This document shows, piece by piece, positions 6,027-6,270 of a stretch of 6,270 nt of DNA. Below the pieces are notes generated by a model. It searched no databases. It saw nothing but the letters and a program-made list of their open reading frames with translations, and was not told the origin of the DNA. The stretch is taken from the NCBI GenBank assembly GCA_002780805.1, contig PEUD01000021.1:1-6270 (forward strand). Reading direction: 5' to 3'. Origin of the DNA: Candidatus Omnitrophica bacterium CG02_land_8_20_14_3_00__42_8. Its GTDB lineage: Bacteria; Omnitrophota; Gorgyraeia; Gorgyraeales; Gorgyraeaceae. The position numbers were made by a program, and so were the translations under genes. Positions within the stretch are counted from its first letter, which is position 1; every line of letters starts with the position of its first letter.

Positions 6027-6097
6027 TCGTCGTTCGTCGTTCGTGAATTGTGATTCGTAGCCGTTACGAATCACGAACGGCGATTAACGAAAGACGA
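6027..6097. repeat. Imperfect long inverted repeat between spoVG and tRNA-Gln
   Basis: Two 33-nt arms (6027-6059 and 6065-6097) enclose the loop GCCGT. The inner 10 bp are perfect (GTGATTCGTA with TACGAATCAC). The outer 11 positions pair with one mismatch, and the middle is largely unpaired. By hand alignment about 24 of 33 positions pair. The left arm also contains a heptamer direct repeat, CGTCGTT twice (6028-6041). It starts 5 nt after the spoVG stop and ends 3 nt before the tRNA. There is no T-run after the stem, so intrinsic termination is doubtful; a dispersed repeat or an RNA-processing stem is more likely. Confidence 0.7.
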
Positions 6098-6100
6098 TAC

Positions 6101-6174
6101 TGGGACGTCGTCCAAAGGTAGGACTCGAGAATTTGGATCTCGCTATTGTGGTTCGAATCCACACGTCCCAGCCA
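6101..6174 (+). tRNA. tRNA-Gln (anticodon UUG)
   Basis: A full cloverleaf can be drawn. The acceptor stem is TGGGACG with CGTCCCA (seven perfect pairs, U1-A72) and the D stem is GTCC with GGAC. The anticodon stem is CGAGA with TCTCG around the loop ATTTGGA, placing anticodon TTG at 6133-6135. The variable loop is CTAT, and the T arm is TGTGG-TTCGAAT-CCACA. The discriminator is G and CCA is encoded (6172-6174). U1-A72 and G73 are typical identity features of bacterial tRNA-Gln, which decodes CAA and by wobble CAG. Confidence 0.97.
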
Positions 6175-6183
6175 GTCAGCACT

Positions 6184-6220
6184 ACCCTGCGATTTTGCGA
6201 TTAAATCAAAGGGTTTATTA
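6184..6220 (+). terminator. Possible terminator after tRNA-Gln
   Basis: ACCCT (6184-6188) pairs with AGGGT (6210-6214), and GATTT (6191-6195) pairs with AAATC (6203-6207). A 2x2 internal loop separates them and the apical loop is 7 nt. The stem is followed by a loose T-rich stretch (TTATTAT). It begins 10 nt after the tRNA 3' end. The stem is interrupted and the T tract is imperfect, so it would be a weak terminator at best. Confidence 0.4.
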
Positions 6221-6270
6221 TAAGAAACTAAAAGGGTTAGGTCTTTTAAAAAGAAGTTCGAGCCGAGAAT

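Noticed and set aside
6028..6041. CGTCGTT repeated twice, considered as a CRISPR or iteron array
   Set aside because: There are only two short units with no spacers, and they are explained as part of one arm of the inverted repeat.
6251..6270. Right-edge bases GTTCGAGCCGAGAAT resembling the ends of the 2869-2983 element
   Set aside because: The resemblance is short and imperfect, and the window ends before symmetry can be tested.

Overview
This is a bacterial housekeeping segment with every gene on the + strand. The gene content is a long-form HisG, a split two-subunit transketolase, a lipidated TPR protein, the MEP-pathway kinase IspE, a SpoVG-family regulator and a CCA-encoding tRNA-Gln(UUG). 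The lipobox on the TPR protein suggests a cell with lipoproteins, probably diderm. The intergenic palindromes and the overall style resemble uncultivated lineages such as Omnitrophota (OP3) and related PVC or Nitrospirota-like genomes. That placement is an impression from gene style and repeats, not a phylogenetic result.

Positions 1-276 hold an AT-rich hairpin, a near-consensus sigma-70 promoter (TTTACA, 17 nt, TATAAT, at 124-152) and a probable 46-codon basic ORF (162-302). That ORF starts about where transcription should begin, so it may be leaderless, and it runs into hisG. Positions 277-1149 are hisG, encoding the first enzyme of histidine synthesis. Positions 1169-1264 are a 31-codon, extremely Arg/Lys-rich protein with a strong Shine-Dalgarno. 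It looks like the AURKAIP1/COX24 (mS38/bS22-like) small ribosomal proteins. A perfect 31-nt palindrome follows, then a 514-aa lipoprotein with 13 TPR repeats (1318-2862).

A 129-nt gap (2863-2991) is almost filled by a composite inverted-repeat element. After it comes a tightly overlapped cluster: transketolase N-terminal subunit, transketolase C-terminal subunit (ATGA overlap), ispE (14-nt overlap) and spoVG (20-nt overlap, Shine-Dalgarno inside ispE). A third, unrelated inverted repeat (6027-6097) separates spoVG from tRNA-Gln(UUG) at 6101-6174. A possible terminator hairpin follows, and the remaining roughly 55 nt show no recognisable feature.

Transketolase links glycolytic intermediates with pentose phosphates. 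Pentose phosphate is the source of PRPP, the HisG substrate, and glyceraldehyde-3-phosphate feeds the MEP pathway in which IspE acts. The ispE-spoVG adjacency recalls the Firmicutes ispE...spoVG-glmU-prs order, so glmU, prs, rplY or pth may lie downstream. The most unusual item is the SpoVG protein. It carries a four-cysteine zinc ribbon inserted in the middle of the SpoVG fold, just before the conserved DIAHPI segment. A second point of interest is the use of three different palindromic element types in three successive gaps, one of which creates a false N-terminal extension on the TPR gene.
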